DNA from: an uncultured Clostridium sp.
GTDB taxonomy: Bacteria > Bacillota > Clostridia > Lachnospirales > Lachnospiraceae
DNA length: 64,000 nucleotides
Direction: 5' to 3'
Assembly: GCA_946498245.1 (NCBI GenBank)
Contig: CAMMNN010000003.1
Span: 62,001-126,000, forward strand
In this document: piece after piece, positions 49,694-58,567 of the stretch
Numbering within the stretch: position 1 is the first letter of the stretch
How the letters are laid out: each line of letters begins with the position of its first letter
Notes under the pieces: generated by a model
The model's input: the letters and a program-made list of their open reading frames with translations, nothing else
What the model was told of the DNA's origin: nothing
The model's database searches: none
Translations under genes and position numbers: made by a program

Positions 49694-50329
49694 ATGGGAA
49701 CAGTCAAAACCGACGACGCTTATGAGTACATTAAAAATAAAATCTTAAATCTGGAGATTCAGCCCCTTTCTTCTATCTCAGAAAGCGAAATTCAAAAAGA
49801 GATGAATATCAGCCGGACTCCTGTGCGGGAATCTCTTTTAAGGTTGGAAAAGGACGGCTTTATCTATATTTATCCAAGAAAAGGCATTATTGTGTCCGAG
49901 GTAACCCGGGATCTGGTAGATGACATTTTTGAAACCCGCCTTTTAAATGAACCTTATATCAATGAAAAAGCCAGTCACGTACTGAGTTCCGCCCGGATTC
50001 AGGCCCTTATGGATTCTAATTTGGAAATCCCCTCTGAGGATCCGGAAAAAAAGCGGGAGTACCTTATGGAATACGACAAAAATCTCCATCTGGAGCTCCT
50101 TAGCTGCTGCGGCAACAGATTTCTTCAAAGGATTATGAGCAATGTCTACGATCACACCCAGAGAATCCGCCGGAAAGGTTCCCACCCTGATATGGGCGAC
50201 GATCACACCACTCAGGAGCACATGGACATTTTGGAGGCAATGAAGAAAAGGGATCCCCAGTTAATTCGGGAAACTTCCATTCTCCACATTCAAAATTCAA
50301 AAAAATTAATTTTAAATAGTCTGCTGTAG
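49694..50329 (+). CDS. GntR/FadR-family regulator of the sugar-acid genes
   Basis: About 211 residues from the ATG at 49694. The N-terminal winged helix reads SISESEIQKEMNISRTPVRE followed by SLLRLEKDGFIYIYPRKGII. The C-terminal 130 residues form an all-helical FCD-type ligand domain, with candidate metal-binding residues in HLELLSCCGNRF and the final HILNS-like segment. It is divergent from the TRAP operon and precedes the catabolic operon. Shared TGATATATCA-like sites suggest that it represses or activates both. The inducer is probably a sugar acid or its intermediate. Confidence 0.9.
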   Translation: MGTVKTDDAYEYIKNKILNLEIQPLSSISESEIQKEMNISRTPVRESLLRLEKDGFIYIYPRKGIIVSEVTRDLVDDIFETRLLNEPYINEKASHVLSSARIQALMDSNLEIPSEDPEKKREYLMEYDKNLHLELLSCCGNRFLQRIMSNVYDHTQRIRRKGSHPDMGDDHTTQEHMDILEAMKKRDPQLIRETSILHIQNSKKLILNSLL

Positions 50330-50354
50330 AGCAGGCTATTTAAAAAGTCTTTTC

Positions 50355-50371
50355 TGATATATTAATTGCGT
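50355..50371. promoter_or_regulatory. Candidate GntR operator upstream of the dehydratase operon
   Basis: TGATATATTAATTGCGT matches the site upstream of dctP in 16 of 17 positions. It lies between the gntR stop and the dehydratase start and overlaps a TATAATAAAA stretch that may be a -10 region. Confidence 0.65.
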
Positions 50372-50401
50372 ATAATAAAAATATAAGAAAGGAACTTTTT
50401 T

Positions 50402-51487
50402 ATGAAACACACCATTCAGGATATTCGGTTTTACCGGGCTCTTTCTTCTATCAGCAAGCCCATTGCGGATTCCACTCACACCATCAGCAAAATCGCCTTT
50501 TACGTTTTAGAGCTGGTTACAGACAGCGGAGTGCGGGGTCAGGGATACCTGCTCTCTTTCCACTACTCTCCCAATGCCGTGGGGGGGGCCTTCCGGGATC
50601 TTTGCCGCTTCGTATCTGAGAGATCCTACTCCGTCTTTGAATCTCCCAGGATTCGGGCGGAATGGGATATGGAATCCGAATACTTCGGAAATACTGGTAT
50701 TAACAACTGTGTTATGGCGGCTCTCAGCACGGCCCTTTGGGATGCAGCAGGCCGTGCCCTGGATGTACCGGTATGGAAGCTTTTTGGGGTATGCCACAAA
50801 AAAATCCCTGTATACGGCAGCGGCGGTTGGCTCTCTTATTCCCTTCCGGAACTCATTGAAGAAGTGACGGACTACAAAAAACGGGGATTTTCCGCCGTAA
50901 AAATCAAGGTAGGATCCGGTTCTGTCCAAAATGATCTGGAACGCCTGATAAAGTGCCGGGAAGCCCTGGGCCCTGATGTAAAGATCATGATGGACGCCAA
51001 TCAGGGCCTTACGGTACCAGAAGCCCTGGAGCTGGCCTGTCAGGCCAAATCCGTGGGAATCTGCTGGTTTGAGGAGCCCATAAGCCGCCAGGATTACCAG
51101 GGTTATGAGTTTATCAGGCACAACTGCGGCATTTCCATTGCCATGGGGGAACGGGAATACGATACTGAGGGACTCAAGCAGCTAATCGCCCGCAATGCTA
51201 TCGATCTGTGGCAGCCGGACATCGTGCGCCTGGGCGGTGTCGAGGCATGGAAAGCCTCAGCTAGTCTGGCAGAGGCCTATGGTCTTCCTGTCCTTCCTCA
51301 TTATTACAAAGATTATGACGTTCCCCTTTTATGTTCTGTCCGTTACCCTTACGGGGCTGAGTCCTTTGACTGGATCGACGGCATTATCGACAATTCCATG
51401 AGGATTGAAGAAGGCTTCGCCTATCCCCGTCAAGGCGCAGGCTGGGGCTTTTATTTTAAAGAAGATTGTCTGGAGCTTATTCATTAG
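50402..51487 (+). CDS. Enolase-superfamily sugar-acid dehydratase (mandelate racemase-like)
   Basis: The 361-residue enzyme has the mandelate racemase/muconate lactonizing layout. The N-terminal capping domain is followed by a barrel with the KxK pair in SAVKIKVGSG, metal ligands Asp in IMMDANQGL, Glu in ICWFEEPIS and Glu in AMGEREYDT, and the base His in VLPHYYKDYD. It would abstract the alpha proton of a carboxylate and usually dehydrate an acid sugar. It starts the operon and is followed by an SDR and an isomerase. The exact acid sugar is not certain; galactonate, gluconate and fuconate-type dehydratases are related. Confidence 0.85.
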   Translation: MKHTIQDIRFYRALSSISKPIADSTHTISKIAFYVLELVTDSGVRGQGYLLSFHYSPNAVGGAFRDLCRFVSERSYSVFESPRIRAEWDMESEYFGNTGINNCVMAALSTALWDAAGRALDVPVWKLFGVCHKKIPVYGSGGWLSYSLPELIEEVTDYKKRGFSAVKIKVGSGSVQNDLERLIKCREALGPDVKIMMDANQGLTVPEALELACQAKSVGICWFEEPISRQDYQGYEFIRHNCGISIAMGEREYDTEGLKQLIARNAIDLWQPDIVRLGGVEAWKASASLAEAYGLPVLPHYYKDYDVPLLCSVRYPYGAESFDWIDGIIDNSMRIEEGFAYPRQGAGWGFYFKEDCLELIH

Positions 51488-51495
51488 GAGGTCAT

Positions 51496-52272
51496 ATGAT
51501 GAAAGAAAATCAATATATTCAATCTCTGTTTAGTCTGGAAGGCCATACGGGAATCGTAACCGGCGCTTCCCGGGGCATGGGAATGGGAATTGCAAAGGTT
51601 TTGACAGACGCCGGAGCCAGAGTGTACAATCTGGATCTTCTGCCCCGGACAGAGGAGGAAGCCATTACCGGCTTTATGGAAGACGTTCCTGTAGATCTCA
51701 CCCGCGGCAGCGCAGTTTCGGAAGCCCTTCAGAAAATCCTTTCCAAAGAAGGCCATTTGGATTTTCTCATTAACAATGCCGGCATCACTTATAAATGCCG
51801 CGCCGAAGAATTTCCGGCAGAGCGCTACGACAAAATACAGGAATTAAATCTCAAGGCAGTTTTTGATCTCAGCCGCATCTGTTATCCTTATTTAAAAGAA
51901 TCGCCTTACATCGGACGCATTGTCAATATTTCTTCTATGGGTGCATATATGGGATTTACCGGAGTCGTCCCCTACTGTATTTCCAAGTCAGGAATTTTAG
52001 GCCTTACCAGAGGACTGGCTGAAGAATGGAAACATGACAACATTCGGGTCAACAGTATCGCCCCCGGCTGGGTACTGACCAAAATGAATGAAGAGATGTT
52101 TGCAAAGAATCCGGATAGAAAGGAAGCCGCTTTAAACAAATCCATGATCCATCGATTCGGGAAGCCCCAAGAAGTCGGGCACATGGCTCTGTTTTTATTA
52201 AGCCAAGCGTCTAATTACCTGACCGGCCAGGATTTCGCCGTAGACGGCGGAGCCCTGTCCCATGGATTTTAG
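51496..52272 (+). CDS. Short-chain dehydrogenase/reductase (gluconate 5-dehydrogenase-like)
   Basis: The 258-residue protein starts at ATG 51496 with AGGAGG upstream. It has the classical SDR motifs: GIVTGASRGMGMGIAK (NAD(P) binding), FLINNAGIT, catalytic Ser in IVNISSMGAY and Tyr/Lys in VVPYCISKSGILGLTR (YxxxK). The C-terminus LTGQDFAVDGGAL is usual. It overlaps none but follows the dehydratase by eight bases, so it probably acts on its product or precursor. It may reduce a keto acid or oxidise a sugar alcohol. Substrate unknown. Confidence 0.9.
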   Translation: MMKENQYIQSLFSLEGHTGIVTGASRGMGMGIAKVLTDAGARVYNLDLLPRTEEEAITGFMEDVPVDLTRGSAVSEALQKILSKEGHLDFLINNAGITYKCRAEEFPAERYDKIQELNLKAVFDLSRICYPYLKESPYIGRIVNISSMGAYMGFTGVVPYCISKSGILGLTRGLAEEWKHDNIRVNSIAPGWVLTKMNEEMFAKNPDRKEAALNKSMIHRFGKPQEVGHMALFLLSQASNYLTGQDFAVDGGALSHGF

Positions 52273-52291
52273 GAAGGAGGGAAAATTTATA

Positions 52292-53104
52292 ATGAAATTC
52301 AGCGGAACGATCTCTTTGCAGTACGATACGCCCTTTTCCCCTTTCTCTGTTTCAGAGTATGAGGAAGGGCTGGACTGGCTGAAAGCAGAGGGCTTTGACG
52401 GCGCGGAGCTGTGCATCTCCCACTACCGCGATCTGGATCTGGAACAAATCCAAAAAAAGCTGACAGAGCGGGGACTGGAATGCTCTACCATTTCCACAGG
52501 CCAGTCCCGAACCCTGGAAGGCTTCTCCCTTCTCCATGAAGGGGAAGCCCTGAAACGCTGCCAGGAAAGACTGCGGCAGCACATTGATGCCGCCGCTTTT
52601 TTGAAATGCCGGGTAACCATAGGCTTGCTGCGTGGGGTCGGGTCGCCGGACAGCCAGCAGGAAGATACTTTGCGCCTTGCAAAAAATCTGGAACCCATTG
52701 TGGATTACGCCCTGCAAAAGAAGGTTACCCTTCTCCTAGAATCCTTAAACCGCTATGAAACCTCTCTCTGTACCGGCGTCCAATCTACTATGGACTTTAT
52801 CCGAAACGATCTGGGAAATCCCGGCTGCGTCAAGATTTTGTGGGATCTTTTCCACGCCAACATTGAAGATCCTAAGCTCTTGGAAGCCATAGACGCCATG
52901 GGAAGCAAACTAGGCCACGTCCATCTGGCGGACTCCAACCGCTGGTTTCCCGGTTACGGCCACATAGACCTGACCTCTATTGCCGCCAAACTAAAAAGAA
53001 CCGGTTTTGACGGATACCTCTCTTTCGAGTGTCTGAATCTGCCGAATCGGGAAACCGTAAGAATATCCTCCGGTTCCCTGATCCAGCGCCTTCGTTCCAT
53101 CTAA
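52292..53104 (+). CDS. Sugar phosphate isomerase/epimerase (AP endonuclease 2-type TIM barrel)
   Basis: The 270-residue protein starts at ATG 52292 with GGAAGGAGG upstream. It has the xylose isomerase-like/AP endonuclease 2 barrel with metal-ligand motifs: LLLESLNRYETS (Glu), KILWDLFHANIED (Asp, His), KLGHVHLADSNRW (His, Asp) and GYLSFECLNLP (Glu). It is most likely an isomerase or epimerase in the acid sugar pathway. It ends the operon; the next gene is convergent. Function beyond the class is unknown. Confidence 0.85.
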   Translation: MKFSGTISLQYDTPFSPFSVSEYEEGLDWLKAEGFDGAELCISHYRDLDLEQIQKKLTERGLECSTISTGQSRTLEGFSLLHEGEALKRCQERLRQHIDAAAFLKCRVTIGLLRGVGSPDSQQEDTLRLAKNLEPIVDYALQKKVTLLLESLNRYETSLCTGVQSTMDFIRNDLGNPGCVKILWDLFHANIEDPKLLEAIDAMGSKLGHVHLADSNRWFPGYGHIDLTSIAAKLKRTGFDGYLSFECLNLPNRETVRISSGSLIQRLRSI

Positions 53105-53132
53105 ACCCGGCTCTGATTTATTTTTTAACAAA

Positions 53133-53990
53133 TTACTGCGCCTTGCTTCTAAAGTACACCAGCTTCACCCGGTTTCCGGCTGTGGTGGCCTCTCTCCTGA
53201 CTTCAAAGATCCCCAGGGACTCAATAAAGGGAGTGAATTTGGAGTGGCCGAAGTTTCGGACGTCAAAATCCGGGAACCGTTTGGCAAGCTGGTTGCGGAG
53301 CTCTCCGGAGAAAATCCAGCCGTCGTCGTCGGAGCAGCTTTCCGCAATACTGAGGATCTCCTTGCGAAATTTCTTCAGGCTCAGGCTGTTGCGGGAAGCC
53401 AGGGATTCCTTGCCTTCTTTGGCTCCTTTCTTCTGTTTTGCCACGGCGCTGCCCTGTCCGGCAGCGGCGGCCTTTTTCTTTCCGGTCATTTCAGCGGCTT
53501 CCGTCTCTTTGGCGGCAGCCGCCTCCGCCTGGGCTTTCTCTTCCTTCTGGCTGGCAGCCAGCAGCAGATCCAGGTACTTAAATTCATTGCAGGCCGACAC
53601 AAAGGGCGGCGGCGTTTTGCTCTCTCCCATTCCAATGACATACATACCCGACTCCCTGAGACGGGCCACCAGTCTGGTGAAATCGCTGTCTGATGAGGCG
53701 ATACAGAAGCCGTCGACGGTTCCGGAATACAAAATATCCATGGCGTCTATAATCATGGCCGAATCCGTTGCGTTTTTCCCTGTAGTGTAGCTATACTGCT
53801 GAATGGGGATAATGGAATTTTCCAAAAGCACCTTTTTCCAGGATCCCAACCGGGTACTGGTCCAATCCCCGTAAATACGCTTATACGTAGCCACCCCTTT
53901 GCTAGCCGTTTCGTCAAGCAGTATTTTTACGTATTTATCTGAAATATTGTCTGCGTCAATTAAGATCGCAATCTTTAAATCCTTATCCAT
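53133..53990 (-). CDS. NYN-domain protein with C-terminal LOTUS/OST-HTH-like domain
   Basis: The 285-residue protein has an N-terminal NYN (PIN-like) nuclease fold: ILIDADNISDKYV, DSAMIIDAMDILYSG and FCIASSDSDFTRLV, with the conserved acidic residues of the family. A low-complexity Ala/Lys/Glu linker follows (about 150-205). The final 75 residues (RKEILSIAESCSDDDGWIFS then LRNQLAKRFPDFDVRNFG) match the OST-HTH/LOTUS domain. It may cleave or bind structured RNA. The combination is known from LabA-like proteins; the target is unknown. Confidence 0.8.
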   Translation of the reverse strand: MDKDLKIAILIDADNISDKYVKILLDETASKGVATYKRIYGDWTSTRLGSWKKVLLENSIIPIQQYSYTTGKNATDSAMIIDAMDILYSGTVDGFCIASSDSDFTRLVARLRESGMYVIGMGESKTPPPFVSACNEFKYLDLLLAASQKEEKAQAEAAAAKETEAAEMTGKKKAAAAGQGSAVAKQKKGAKEGKESLASRNSLSLKKFRKEILSIAESCSDDDGWIFSGELRNQLAKRFPDFDVRNFGHSKFTPFIESLGIFEVRREATTAGNRVKLVYFRSKAQ

Positions 53991-54117
53991 TTCCTGCGCC
54001 TTTCCTGACTCCCTTTCTTGACTTCTCTTATCTATTTTCCTATACTACAAGCAGCGCCGGTTCTTAAAGAGCCGTCAGCGCATTTCACTTACTACTATTT
54101 TTAAGAAAGGAATGTCT

Positions 54118-54966
54118 ATGTTATATATTGGAACCCATTTATCTTCTGCAAAAGGCTATCTGCGTATGGGAAAAGACGCCCTGTCCATAGGCGCTTCAAC
54201 CCTGCAGTTTTTCGCCCGCAATCCCAGGGGCACCCGTTCCAAGGCTTTAAATGTCCCGGACTTAACGGCCCTGAGCCATTTGCTGGCGGAAAACCATTTC
54301 GCTCCTATTGTGGCCCATGCCCCCTATACTCTCAATGCCTGCTCTTCGGATCCTCACCTGCGGGAGCTGTCCCGGCAGATGTTTGCCGAGGATCTGGCCC
54401 TTATGGAATACCTTCCCGGCAATCTCTACAATTTCCACCCTGGAAGCCGGTTAAAGCAGGATTTCCATACTGCCGCCGATTATATTGCGGATATGCTCAA
54501 TACGGTTATGCGGCCGGATCAGGCCACCACGGTCCTTTTGGAAACCATGTCGGGAAAAGGCACCGAAACCGGCCGCACCTTTGAGGAGCTGGCAGCCATT
54601 GCAGAGCGGGTGGATCCGGCCCTTCAGCCAAAGCTGGGCTTTTGCATGGATTCCTGCCATATGTCCGATTCCGGTTACGATATGATGGAGGGCCTTGATC
54701 AAACTCTGAAAGAATTTGACTCTATCCTGGGGCTTCACCGGGTAAAAGCCTTTCATCTCAATGACAGCTTAAATCCCCGCGGAAGCCGCAAAGACCGCCA
54801 CGCAAGTATTGGCCAGGGCGTCTTCGGCACGGAAGGAATCCTCCGCATTCTGAAGCACCCGCTTTTGCAGGGGCTTCCCTTTATCCTGGAAACCCCTCAG
54901 GATCTTGCCGGCCATCAGGGAGAAATTAAGCTGTTAAAAGAACTCTGTCAGGAAACGGCAAACTGA
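54118..54966 (+). CDS. nfo: Endonuclease IV (AP endonuclease)
   Basis: About 282 residues from the ATG at 54118; an upstream ATG at 54112 is closer to AAGAAAGG. It shows the Nfo pattern with metal-ligand residues: IVAHAPYTLNACS, NLYNFHPGSRL (His), TVLLETMSGKGTE (Glu), LGFCMDSCHMSDSGY (Asp, His), AFHLNDSLNPRGSRKDRH and PFILETPQDL (Glu). It cuts DNA at abasic sites as part of base excision repair. It converges with the ABC exporter gene and overlaps it by 19 bases. Confidence 0.9.
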   Translation: MLYIGTHLSSAKGYLRMGKDALSIGASTLQFFARNPRGTRSKALNVPDLTALSHLLAENHFAPIVAHAPYTLNACSSDPHLRELSRQMFAEDLALMEYLPGNLYNFHPGSRLKQDFHTAADYIADMLNTVMRPDQATTVLLETMSGKGTETGRTFEELAAIAERVDPALQPKLGFCMDSCHMSDSGYDMMEGLDQTLKEFDSILGLHRVKAFHLNDSLNPRGSRKDRHASIGQGVFGTEGILRILKHPLLQGLPFILETPQDLAGHQGEIKLLKELCQETAN

Positions 54967-56696
54967 CTGTTGTACAACCGGGCGTAGAAACCGCCCTTTG
55001 CTAACAGCTCTTCGTGTTTGCCCTGCTCTACGATGCGGCCTGCTTCCATTACCAGGATCACGTCTGCTTCCCGGATTGTGGAAAGCCTGTGGGCCACAAT
55101 AAAGCTGGTTCTGCCTTCCATCATCTTTGCAAAGGCTTTCTGAATCCGGATCTCCGTCCGGGTATCAATGGAGGACGTTGCTTCGTCCAAAATCAGCATA
55201 GGCGGCAGACACAGCATCACTCTGGCAATGCACAGAAGCTGTTTCTGTCCCTGGGAGAGATTTCCTCCGTCTTCGCCGATAATGGTATCGTATCCCTGGG
55301 GCATTTTACGGATAAAGCTGTCAGCATGGGCCTCTTTTGCCGCCTGAATGACCTCTTCCAGAGAGGCGTCAGGACGGCCGTAAGCGATATTTTCCCGAAT
55401 GGTACCGGATTTCAGCCACGTTTCCTGGAGCACCATTCCGTAGTTGGCCCTCAGGCTTTTCCGGGTAATGTCCTTTATGGGGTGGCCGTCTACCCGGATC
55501 TCGCCGCCGTTTACATCATAAAACCGCATGAGCAGGTTGATAACCGTAGTTTTGCCGCAGCCTGTAGGGCCTACAATGGCAATGCGCTGCCCCGGCTTTA
55601 CCTGGAGATTTAAGTTTTCAATCAGCTTCGTTTCCGGCGAATAGGAGAACTCTACCTGCTCCAAATCCACCTGGCCTTCTGCGCCCTGAAGCTCTAAAGC
55701 GTTTTTCTTATCTGCCGGCAGCGGTTCTTCATCAATGAGGGTAAATACCCGGGAGGCGGACACCAGGGCGTTTTGAAGCTCTGTCACCACTCCGGAAATC
55801 TCGTTAAAGGGCTTGGTATACTGGTTGGCATAGCTTAAAAAGCTGGTAAGCTGTCCTACAGAAATCAGCCCCCGGACGGCTGCGTAAGCGCCGGTAATCC
55901 CTACTCCTGCGTAAACCATACTGTTGACAAAACGGGTAGCCGGATTTGTAATGGAGGAAAAGAAGGTAGCCTTCATGCTGTAGCCGGCCAGTCTTTTGTT
56001 GATCTCTTCAAATTCCTTCTGGGCCTCCCGGCCATAGCCGAATGCCTGGACCACTTTCAGATTTCCCAGCATTTCGTCTACCAGCCCCGTCAGCTCTCCT
56101 CTGGTTTCTGACTGATGGCGGAACATGGTATAGGTCTTCTTTGCAATGAAGCTGGCCACTACCAGAGACAGGGGGGTTAAAAGCACCACTACCACCGTAA
56201 TCAGGGGATTAATGGACACCATAAAAAGCAGAGTTCCCAAAATCGTCATAACCCCGGTAAAAAGCTGGGTAAAGCCCATTAAAAGACCTTCGGAAAACTG
56301 ATCTACATCTGTAATCACCCGGCTGATGACATCTCCTGTAGGGTGGGAATCAATATAGGACACCGGCAGGTTTTCCAGACGGTTAAAGGCCTGGGTCCGG
56401 ATGTCTTTTACCACCTGATAGGTAATCCGGTTATTAATATGGTTCATAAGCCACTGGAAAAGGGCCGTAGCCGCCACAGCCACGGTGATTTTCTTTAAAA
56501 TCTCCACTAAGCCGCCGAAATCCACCTGGCCGGGGCCTAAAATCCTGTCTACCGCCTGACCGATTAAAACCGGTACGTAAAGAGTCAGGGCCACTGTCGC
56601 CAACGCCAGAATCAAAGATAAGACTACCTGGAAGCGGTACTGGCGGATATAGAGAAGGATCCGTTTCAGAGTTTTTTTATTGTCATTCTTTTTCAC
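54948..56696 (-). CDS. ABC exporter half (heterodimer partner 2)
   Basis: The 582-residue protein joins a six-helix membrane domain to an ATP-binding domain. ATPase motifs are Walker A VGPTGCGKTT, signature LSQGQKQLL, Walker B MLILDEATSSID and switch His in FIVAHRLS. The pair with 56683-58446 overlaps by 14 bases and has the length and layout of a heterodimeric multidrug or lipid-like exporter. Its intact Glu in DEATSSID suggests it holds the consensus site. The transported substrate is unknown. Confidence 0.9.
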   Translation of the reverse strand: MKKNDNKKTLKRILLYIRQYRFQVVLSLILALATVALTLYVPVLIGQAVDRILGPGQVDFGGLVEILKKITVAVAATALFQWLMNHINNRITYQVVKDIRTQAFNRLENLPVSYIDSHPTGDVISRVITDVDQFSEGLLMGFTQLFTGVMTILGTLLFMVSINPLITVVVVLLTPLSLVVASFIAKKTYTMFRHQSETRGELTGLVDEMLGNLKVVQAFGYGREAQKEFEEINKRLAGYSMKATFFSSITNPATRFVNSMVYAGVGITGAYAAVRGLISVGQLTSFLSYANQYTKPFNEISGVVTELQNALVSASRVFTLIDEEPLPADKKNALELQGAEGQVDLEQVEFSYSPETKLIENLNLQVKPGQRIAIVGPTGCGKTTVINLLMRFYDVNGGEIRVDGHPIKDITRKSLRANYGMVLQETWLKSGTIRENIAYGRPDASLEEVIQAAKEAHADSFIRKMPQGYDTIIGEDGGNLSQGQKQLLCIARVMLCLPPMLILDEATSSIDTRTEIRIQKAFAKMMEGRTSFIVAHRLSTIREADVILVMEAGRIVEQGKHEELLAKGGFYARLYNSQFAVS

Positions 56697-58446
56697 TGTT
56701 TTCTACCTCCTCTTTGGAAAGCTGGGAAAGACAGATTTCCCGATACAACTGGCAGGATTTCAGCAATTGGCTGTGGGTTCCTTTTCCGGCCAGCCGCCCG
56801 TCGTCCAAAACCAGAATGGTATCCGCCTGCTTTACCGTTGAGGCCCTCTGGGAAATCAGAAAGACCGTCATTCCTTTAGTATTTTCTTTAATGGCCCGCC
56901 GCAGTCTGGCGTCTGTGGCAAAGTCCAAAGCAGAAGCGCTGTCGTCCATAATCAAAATATCCGGCCGGCGCACCAAAGCCCGGGCAATGGTCAGCCTCTG
57001 CCGCTGTCCTCCGGAAAGATTTTTGCCTCCCTGGCTGATCTGCAGATCCAGTCCCTGCTGCTTTTCCTCAACAAACTCTTTTGCCTGGGCGATTTCCAGG
57101 GCTTTTCGGATTTCTTCGTCTGTGGCGTCCTTTTTCCCCCATTTCATATTGTCTCTGAGAGTTCCCCGAAACAGTACGGCTTTCTGGGGAACCACGCCAA
57201 TCCTTCCCCGCAAATCGTCCAAAGCCATGGTTTTCACGTTCTGTCCGTCTATGAAAACCCCGCCGGAGGAAGCGTCGTAAAATCTGGGAATCAGGTTGGC
57301 CAGAGTGGATTTTCCGGAACCCGTTCCGCCGATAATACCTATGGTCTGCCCCGCCATAGCCTCAAAGGAAATATCCGTCAGAGAGGGCTCTTTAGCTCCG
57401 GCATAAGAAAAGGAAACGCCGTTAAACGCCACTCTTGGGGCTCCTTTTCCGCCTTCTTTCCCGGCGCCGGCCATTTTAACCGGCTTTTCGGGCTCCCGGA
57501 TCCCCGGCTCTACCTGGAACACTCCGTCTACCCGGTTCATACTGGCCATGGCTTTGGAAATCAGGATAATCAGATTAGCCAGTTTAATCAGCTCCACCAG
57601 TATCTGGGACATATAGTTGACCAGGGCTACTACCTTTCCCTGGGAGAGTATCCCGGCGTCCACCTGCCGCGCTCCAATCCAAATAAGCACCACAGTGGCC
57701 AGATTAATAATTACATAGGTCACGGGATTTAAAAGGGCCGCTATTTTTCCTACGAAAACCTGGAACTTGACCAGAAGGAAATTTTCTTCCTCAAAACGCT
57801 TTGTTTCGCTCTCCTGACGGTTAAAGGCCCGGATCACCCGGACGCCCAGAAGGTTTTCCCTGGTGGAAAGGGTAACCTTGTCCAACTGCTTCTGTACTTT
57901 TTTGTAAAGAGGCATACTGACCAGAAGAATGCCGAACACCACTACCGACAGCAGCGGAATGGCGCAGGCGAAAACCAAAGCCCCTTTTACGTCTACCGTA
58001 AAGGCCATAATCATGGCTCCGAAGACCACAAAGGGAGAACGGAGGAAGAGCCGCAGCACCATATTGACTCCGTTTTGCACCACATTGATGTCACTGGTCA
58101 TTCGGGTAATGAGGGTGGCCGTTCCGATGGTATCTATCTCCCCGTAGGAAAGACGGTTGATGTGGGCGAATAAATCATTCCGCAAAGCCGTCCCGGCTCC
58201 AATGGCAGCCTTTGCCGCAAAGTACTGGGCCGTCAGGGAACAGACGATGCCGATTACGGCCAGCAGTACCAGAAGCCCTCCCATTCTCAGAATATAGGGA
58301 ATATTCCGGTCCCCAATGCCGACGTCAATCATGCTGGCTACGACCAGCGGGACGAAAAGCTCGAAGCTGGCTTCCAGCATCTTAAAAAGGGGGGCAATCA
58401 AGCTCTCCTTCCGATACTCCGCCATATATTTCAGCAATCGTTTCAT
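56683..58446 (-). CDS. ABC exporter half (heterodimer partner 1)
   Basis: The 587-residue protein has six transmembrane helices and a C-terminal ATPase: Walker A IGGTGSGKST, signature LSGGQRQRL and Walker B ILIMDDSASALD. The residue after Asp is Asp (MDDSA) instead of the catalytic Glu, and the switch position is Gln in LISQRAS instead of His, which marks it as the degenerate-site half of a heterodimer. The partner at 54948-56696 has the full Glu and His. The substrate is not known. Confidence 0.9.
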   Translation of the reverse strand: MKRLLKYMAEYRKESLIAPLFKMLEASFELFVPLVVASMIDVGIGDRNIPYILRMGGLLVLLAVIGIVCSLTAQYFAAKAAIGAGTALRNDLFAHINRLSYGEIDTIGTATLITRMTSDINVVQNGVNMVLRLFLRSPFVVFGAMIMAFTVDVKGALVFACAIPLLSVVVFGILLVSMPLYKKVQKQLDKVTLSTRENLLGVRVIRAFNRQESETKRFEEENFLLVKFQVFVGKIAALLNPVTYVIINLATVVLIWIGARQVDAGILSQGKVVALVNYMSQILVELIKLANLIILISKAMASMNRVDGVFQVEPGIREPEKPVKMAGAGKEGGKGAPRVAFNGVSFSYAGAKEPSLTDISFEAMAGQTIGIIGGTGSGKSTLANLIPRFYDASSGGVFIDGQNVKTMALDDLRGRIGVVPQKAVLFRGTLRDNMKWGKKDATDEEIRKALEIAQAKEFVEEKQQGLDLQISQGGKNLSGGQRQRLTIARALVRRPDILIMDDSASALDFATDARLRRAIKENTKGMTVFLISQRASTVKQADTILVLDDGRLAGKGTHSQLLKSCQLYREICLSQLSKEEVENSEKE

Positions 58447-58567
58447 TCCTCTTTCTACCTTCCTCTATCACAGCGATTTTTCGGGAAATCACCAGGAATC
58501 CCCAGGCTTCATTATATCATTGCCCGGTGACCGTGGCAAGCAATATCCAACCCTGCCGGCCTCTCTT

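Noticed and set aside
53029-53790. A 253-codon plus-strand frame opposite the NYN gene
   Set aside because: Antisense shadow with repeated Ala/Ser runs that arise from the Ala/Lys/Glu linker of the real gene.
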